NCBI GenBank assembly: GCA_913058185.1
Contig: CAJXQX010000002.1
Location: 44,728 to 108,727, forward strand
Reading direction: 5' to 3'
DNA from: an uncultured Verrucomicrobiota bacterium
GTDB lineage: Bacteria; Verrucomicrobiota; Verrucomicrobiia; Opitutales; Opitutaceae
DNA: 64,000 nt
A model generated the notes under the pieces. That model saw only the letters and a list, made by a program, of their open reading frames with translations. It was not told where the DNA came from and searched no databases. Made by a program: the position numbers and the translations under genes. Positions within the stretch are counted from its first letter, which is position 1. The number at the start of each line of letters is the position of its first letter. This document shows, piece by piece, positions 59,351-64,000 of the stretch.

Positions 59351-62300
59351 ATGCCTTCAATTTCTGCTGCCACTCGCCAAATAATCGGCGTATGCCCACC
59401 CGCTCGCGGGGTTGTCGTGACAGAGTTGATCCAGTCGGCGAATGCACCGGTGAATCTTATCCTGTGCCCAGATTTAAAGATCGCGGAGCAAATCGCCGAG
59501 GACGTTGCGCTATTTCACCACGAATCGAGCACCGGATCAGTCGAGCTCGACATCGTCGTGCTGCCTCAGTCCATGGCCACCGACGCCGACATGCGCGAAG
59601 CATTTGCCGCTTCTGCGGATCGCACAACCGTCCTGTCCAAGCTCAGAGCCACGCGAGCGCATACCAAAGCGCATCGCAAGGCTCCCTTACTGGTGGTCGT
59701 TTCATTCCCCGGAGCGGTGGTTCAATCGGTGCCAGCACTGGAGAAATTCGCCGAAAATGAGTTCGAGATTAAACCCGGCTCAAGCATCGGCTACAAATCA
59801 CTCCTCGAGAAACTACATACCCTCGACTATGATTCCGAAGCGCTTTGCGAAGCTCCCGGTCAATACGCCATTCGCGGTGGTTTGATCGATGTTTATCCCG
59901 TCACCGCCAACGAACCCTACCGGCTCGATTTCTTTGGAGACGAGTTAGAAGAAATCCGCGCATTTGATCCCGTCAATCAGCGCTCGGGCGTGAGCGTTAC
60001 CGTCATCACGTTAAGTGCCTCGCCCCGATTGAAACTCGATGCCGCCCGCAGCGGATTGTCCGACTACCTCTCGGCCGGCACGGCCCTGGTCATGATCGAA
60101 CCGACCGGCATCGAAACAGCGATGAGCAGCTTGGCCGAGCAGTCGGAAAAATCTCCCCACGATAATTTTGCGGCGATTCTCAAACGAAGTGTATCACTCA
60201 CCGGATTACAGGACCTCGATGAATCATCCCTCTGGTTCTCGCCCGATGACGACACCACCACCACCTGGAACTCCGAAAGCCTGGTCCACCATCGTCGCTA
60301 TCCCACGGACGGACTCGTCGCGCAGGATCGCCTCCATGCCGAAGCCGACGCGCGTCTCGAGTTCTTGCAACAAGTCGTATTGTGGGAAAAGGCCCACTAC
60401 GCCGTCCGGTTTGTGGTCGCGAAGAAAGCGGAAGAGCAACGCATCAACGAAATCCTTCGCGAAGAACCTGGGTTGAGCAAATTGCTACCCGCCTTCACCA
60501 CCGGTTCCATCAACGAAGGTTTTCGCATCACGTTTCGCGATTCAGCCGCGCTGCATTGGAAAGGATTTGGCAAGAAAATAATCGGCCTCATCGTGGTATC
60601 TGAAACCGAAGTATTCGGCCGCCAAAGACCGCGACGCTCGACCCCCAACAAGCGCGCCTTGGTGCAACGGGCTCAAGTGGATCAGCTCCTTGATTTTGCT
60701 GACCTTGTGGAGGGAGATTTTGTCGTCCACTTGCAACATGGTATCGCGCACTTCCGGGGGCTCTCCAAGTTGGATACGCGAGACGGCACGCGCGAGGTCA
60801 TCTCTCTCGAGTTCGATGACGACGTCACCCTGCACGTCCCCTTACAGGAATCCCACCTCATCAGCCGCTACGTCGGTCTGAGTAAAAGCAAACCCAAGCT
60901 CGGTCGGATCGGCACGCAACGGTGGGAGAAAGCCCGCAAAGCCGCCGAACGCTCCACCATCGATCTCGCGGCCGAGCTCCTGCGCATTCAAGCCGCCCGC
61001 GAAGCTCAACCTGGCTTCGCTCATCCGCCGGATACGGATTGGCAACAGGAGTTTGAAGGAGCGTTTCCTTACAACGAGACGATCGATCAACTTCGCGCCA
61101 TCAATGAAGCCAAATCGGATCTTGAACGAGCCCAGCCCATGGATCGTCTCATTTGCGGTGATGTCGGTTTTGGTAAAACCGAAGTAGCCATCCGAGCCGC
61201 TTTCAAAGCCGTGCAGGGCGGCAAACAGGTCGCTATCCTTGTGCCCACCACCGTGCTCGCCCAACAGCACCTCAACACGTTCCGCGAACGCATGGCCAGT
61301 TACCCCATTGCGATCGAGATGCTCAGCCGCTTCCGCACGGCCAAACAGCAGAAAACGATCATCGCCGAGACCACTGCCGGACAAGTCGATATTGTAATCG
61401 GAACCCATCGTATCCTCCAAAAGGATGTCGTCTTCAAAGACCTTGGCTTGGTCGTGATTGATGAGGAACAACGCTTCGGCGTGAAGCACAAGGAGCGGTT
61501 CAAAGACATGCGTGCCTCAATCGATGTGTTATCGATGAGCGCCACTCCCATTCCTCGCACCCTTTACATGGCGATGACCGGAGCTCGAGATATGAGTGTC
61601 ATTGAAACGGCACCAACCAACCGGCACCCCATTCAAACGATCGTGAAGACCTACGACGACAAACTCGTCGTCGATGCCGTGCGGCGGGAGATTGCTCGCG
61701 GCGGGCAGGTATTCTATCTGCACAATCGCGTTCAAACGATCGAACTGGTCGCGGCCCATCTGGCCCAACTCATGCCGGAGATAAAAATAGCGGTGGGGCA
61801 CGGCCAAATGGACGAAAAGTCTCTCGAAAAGGTCATGACGGAATTCGTAGCCGGGGACCATCAGATGCTGGTTTGCACGACGATCATTGAGAGCGGTCTC
61901 GATATCCCCAACTGCAATACGATCATTATCGAAGGGGCCGACCGTTTCGGTCTGTCCCAACTTTACCAACTTCGTGGCCGCGTTGGTCGATTTAAACACC
62001 AGGCCTACGCCTACCTGCTACTGCACCGTCACACGCGTCTCGTCGAACTCGCACGCGAGCGACTCAACGCCATGAGAGCCCACACTCAGCTGGGGGCCGG
62101 ATTCCGCATCGCAATGCGGGATTTGGAACTGCGGGGAGCGGGCAACCTGCTCGGCTCCGAGCAAAGCGGTCATATCGTCGGGGTCGGATTTGAGCTCTAC
62201 TGCCAATTGCTGCGGCAGTCCGTAGCCCGCCTGAAGGGCGAAAAACAGGCCGCTGCGATCCGCGCGACAGTGAAACTCGATTTCGTATTCGTCGGCGATG

Positions 62301-62767
62301 GGAATCCCAATAGTGGACGGTACGGCAAGCATCAGGATGGCTACACCGCCCTTCGGGACGCTGAACACGCTGCCAGTGGCGTATTGACCATCGAATCCAT
62401 CCAGGCCCGCCTCCCGGCCGGTTATATCAACGAGACCCGCTTGCGAATCGATTTCTACCGCCGATTGGCCATGGCGGGCTCGCTCGAAGACCTAATCCAG
62501 CTCGAATCTGATCTCAAAGACCGCTTTGGAACGTTCGGCGATGAAGTGCGGGCCCTCATAGCGGTCACAGAAATCCGCGTTCGGGCGGAACAAAAGGGGA
62601 TTGGGTCAGTCGAGAGCAGTAATTCTAAACTCAAGTGCCTACGGGCCGGTGGTAGCCGAGATGACTGGGTCATGCACGGGAACCGGTTTCCGAGGTTGAC
62701 CGCTCCCACTGCCCTTCTACGTTTGACCGAAATAGCTACGTTTCTCGACAATTTGACGCATCCATGA
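59351..62767 (+). CDS. mfd: Transcription-repair coupling factor
   Basis: The 1138-residue protein has the N-terminal UvrB-like region (GQYAIRGGLIDVYPVTANEPYRLDFFGDELEEIRAFD), the RNA polymerase-interaction domain (GDFVVHLQHGIAHFRGL), a translocase core with Walker A (ICGDVGFGKTEVAIRAA), DEEQ box (VVIDEEQRFGVKHKERF), SATPIPRTLYMA and GRVGRFKHQAYAYLL, and a C-terminal TRCF domain. It removes stalled RNA polymerase and recruits UvrA. Length matches the family. Its stop overlaps the next start by four bases (ATGA). Confidence 0.97.
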   Translation: MPSISAATRQIIGVCPPARGVVVTELIQSANAPVNLILCPDLKIAEQIAEDVALFHHESSTGSVELDIVVLPQSMATDADMREAFAASADRTTVLSKLRATRAHTKAHRKAPLLVVVSFPGAVVQSVPALEKFAENEFEIKPGSSIGYKSLLEKLHTLDYDSEALCEAPGQYAIRGGLIDVYPVTANEPYRLDFFGDELEEIRAFDPVNQRSGVSVTVITLSASPRLKLDAARSGLSDYLSAGTALVMIEPTGIETAMSSLAEQSEKSPHDNFAAILKRSVSLTGLQDLDESSLWFSPDDDTTTTWNSESLVHHRRYPTDGLVAQDRLHAEADARLEFLQQVVLWEKAHYAVRFVVAKKAEEQRINEILREEPGLSKLLPAFTTGSINEGFRITFRDSAALHWKGFGKKIIGLIVVSETEVFGRQRPRRSTPNKRALVQRAQVDQLLDFADLVEGDFVVHLQHGIAHFRGLSKLDTRDGTREVISLEFDDDVTLHVPLQESHLISRYVGLSKSKPKLGRIGTQRWEKARKAAERSTIDLAAELLRIQAAREAQPGFAHPPDTDWQQEFEGAFPYNETIDQLRAINEAKSDLERAQPMDRLICGDVGFGKTEVAIRAAFKAVQGGKQVAILVPTTVLAQQHLNTFRERMASYPIAIEMLSRFRTAKQQKTIIAETTAGQVDIVIGTHRILQKDVVFKDLGLVVIDEEQRFGVKHKERFKDMRASIDVLSMSATPIPRTLYMAMTGARDMSVIETAPTNRHPIQTIVKTYDDKLVVDAVRREIARGGQVFYLHNRVQTIELVAAHLAQLMPEIKIAVGHGQMDEKSLEKVMTEFVAGDHQMLVCTTIIESGLDIPNCNTIIIEGADRFGLSQLYQLRGRVGRFKHQAYAYLLLHRHTRLVELARERLNAMRAHTQLGAGFRIAMRDLELRGAGNLLGSEQSGHIVGVGFELYCQLLRQSVARLKGEKQAAAIRATVKLDFVFVGDGNPNSGRYGKHQDGYTALRDAEHAASGVLTIESIQARLPAGYINETRLRIDFYRRLAMAGSLEDLIQLESDLKDRFGTFGDEVRALIAVTEIRVRAEQKGIGSVESSNSKLKCLRAGGSRDDWVMHGNRFPRLTAPTALLRLTEIATFLDNLTHP

Positions 62768-63786
62768 CGCCCCCTAACTCATCCCCAATCCGTGCTCGTT
62801 TGACTGCCATCGCGGGTGTCTTGACCCTCGCTTCATCTCTCAGTGCGCAACCCGCTTCCCCAGCCGCCCCCATTGGCGATTCGAATATGCGATTTGCCAA
62901 CGGCATCGCCGCCGTAGCCGAAGGTAAAATCATCACGGTCGATGACATCCGTCGTGAGATCTCACCGTTGATCCCCGAGTTACAGCGATCCGCTCGTAAT
63001 GAGGATGAGTTCAATCAACGTCTCGAGGCTCTCCAAGATGACACGATTCAGCAAATGGTGGATAGAGTTCTCATCGTAAAAGACTTCTACAGCGACGAAA
63101 AGCGACGGATTCCATCCAGCTACGTCGATAACGCCGTGGATGAAAACATCATCAACGAGTTCGAAGGTGATCGCTCCAAGTTTCTCGCTTATCTCCGCTC
63201 CCGTGGACTCACCCTCCGTGACTACCGCCGGGAAGTTGAAGAAGATATCATTTACAACTACATGCGGAGTCAGAAACGGAAATCCTCCACCGTCGTTTCC
63301 CCAGTGCAGGTCCAAGAATTTTATGACGAGAATGAGGCCGAGTTCTACCAAGAAGACTCCGTCCAACTTCGCCTGATTCAGTTCCAACGTAAAGATGGCC
63401 GGGTTGATCGTGACTTAATCGCTCTAGCCGCTCGGGTGCAGGCCCGGGTCGATGTAGGCCACGAGTTCGCCGATATTGCCAAAGAAGTTTCCGAAGATTC
63501 GCGTCGATCCCGCGGCGGTGATTGGGGATGGCTCGATCGCTCGGGCCTGAAACCCGAATTCTCCGATCCACTTTTCGAACTCGCCAAAGGTGAGACCACC
63601 CGCCCGATTCTACTACCCGAAGGCATTTTCCTCCTCCACGCCGAAGATCGCAAATATGCGGGCAATCAGGAGATCAACAGTGTGCGTGAGCAAATCGAAC
63701 GTGTTCTGATCTCTCGTGAAGCTCGCCGGACCCAGGAAGCCTGGCTCGAACGCCTCCGCCGGAACAGCTACGTGAAGCTTTACTAA
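62764..63786 (+). CDS. Secreted peptidyl-prolyl isomerase/chaperone (SurA/PpiC type)
   Basis: The 340-residue protein has a signal peptide (to SLSAQPASPA), a SurA-like N-terminal helical domain (MRFANGIAAVAEGKIITVDDI, DDTIQQMVDRVLIVKDF) and a parvulin domain at about 195-300 with SRRSRGGDWGWLDRSGLKPEF and ETTRPILLPEGIFLLH. It should assist folding of outer-membrane proteins in the periplasm, which fits the heavy use of large barrels here. It is coupled to mfd by the ATGA overlap and is followed by a terminator. Confidence 0.9.
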   Translation: MTPPNSSPIRARLTAIAGVLTLASSLSAQPASPAAPIGDSNMRFANGIAAVAEGKIITVDDIRREISPLIPELQRSARNEDEFNQRLEALQDDTIQQMVDRVLIVKDFYSDEKRRIPSSYVDNAVDENIINEFEGDRSKFLAYLRSRGLTLRDYRREVEEDIIYNYMRSQKRKSSTVVSPVQVQEFYDENEAEFYQEDSVQLRLIQFQRKDGRVDRDLIALAARVQARVDVGHEFADIAKEVSEDSRRSRGGDWGWLDRSGLKPEFSDPLFELAKGETTRPILLPEGIFLLHAEDRKYAGNQEINSVREQIERVLISREARRTQEAWLERLRRNSYVKLY

Positions 63787-63813
63787 GGCTAACCGCTCCT
63801 CTCCTTTCTTTCG

Positions 63814-63841
63814 AAGCCCGATCCTCTGGATCGGGCTTTTC
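63814..63841 (+). terminator. Rho-independent terminator after the isomerase gene
   Basis: AAGCCCGATCC pairs with GGATCGGGCTT around a TCT loop, followed by TTTCG. It ends the plus-strand parA-to-isomerase cluster, 27 bases after the last stop. Confidence 0.9.
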
Positions 63842-63955
63842 GTTTGGCCGGGGCTGCCCAACTTCGCTCCAATTTAAGGGATCCGACTCAATCCTTTCAA
63901 TAGGACGTGACATTCTGGTCTGGAATCACCGCGAAATTGCGCTTTTGCTTACTCT

Positions 63956-64000
63956 GTGTCTGACCCCATTACCCGTAGAACCGCCCTTAAAACCCTTGCT
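63956..64000 (+). CDS. Start of a protein with Tat signal (cut by window edge)
   Basis: A frame from GTG 63956 runs to the window end: VSDPITRRTALKTLA. The twin arginine followed by ALKTLA is the typical start of a Tat signal peptide of secreted oxidoreductases or hydrolases. Only 15 residues are visible, so the product cannot be named. It begins after the terminator of the previous cluster. Confidence 0.5.
   Translation, partial: MSDPITRRTALKTLA

Overview
The window looks like chromosomal DNA of a marine-type Verrucomicrobiota bacterium, probably Opitutales/Opitutaceae-like. This is inferred from three things: the large TonB-dependent receptors with an ELSPFEV/ELSPFQV N-terminal box, the density of secreted formylglycine sulfatases and fucosidases, and a fucose microcompartment operon of the Planctomycetes-Verrucomicrobia type. 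No tRNA, rRNA, CRISPR array or intact transposon was seen.

Region 1 (1-34 kb) is a polysaccharide utilisation region, almost entirely on the minus strand, aimed at sulfated fucose-rich glycans such as fucoidan. It holds five sulfatases (one cut by the window edge), an intact GH29 alpha-L-fucosidase and a broken GH29 gene, a GH141-like beta-helix enzyme fused to a PDZ domain, two paralogous putative glycosidases, a five-bladed propeller enzyme, and two large TonB-dependent receptors without SusD partners. Embedded on the plus strand are two paralogous two-component systems. Their sensor kinases carry periplasmic discoidin-like (F5/8 type C) sugar-binding folds and are followed by overlapping NarL/LuxR response regulators; a third, orphan regulator lies nearby. 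Several promoters in this region share related dyads of the form TACCC..TATTCA..GGGG.

Region 2 (34.5-42.4 kb) handles L-fucose entry: an AraC regulator, an FGGY fuculokinase/rhamnulokinase, malate:quinone oxidoreductase, FucP fucose/proton symporter, and on the opposite strand FucI fucose isomerase. Region 3 (42.7-51.0 kb) is a minus-strand microcompartment operon: PduL-type phosphotransacylase, three BMC-H hexamer genes, acetate kinase, three BMC-P pentamer genes, CoA-acylating aldehyde dehydrogenase, class II aldolase and malate dehydrogenase, with a divergent DeoR regulator. Together, fucose is imported, isomerised, phosphorylated, split to DHAP and lactaldehyde, and the aldehyde is converted in the shell through lactyl-CoA and lactyl-phosphate to lactate plus ATP. 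The pairing of Mdh with Mqo suggests a malate/oxaloacetate route for carrying electrons from the shell to the quinone pool.

Region 4 (51.2-55.6 kb) has an enolase-superfamily enzyme and two more sulfatases, then a remnant of a secreted gene. Region 5 (56.2-63.8 kb) is a housekeeping plus-strand cluster: ParA, two ABC-2 permeases, RNase III, Mfd and a SurA/PpiC-type isomerase, followed by a terminator and the first codons of a Tat-exported protein at the window edge. Start codons were often chosen from protein features because clear Shine-Dalgarno sites are rare here.
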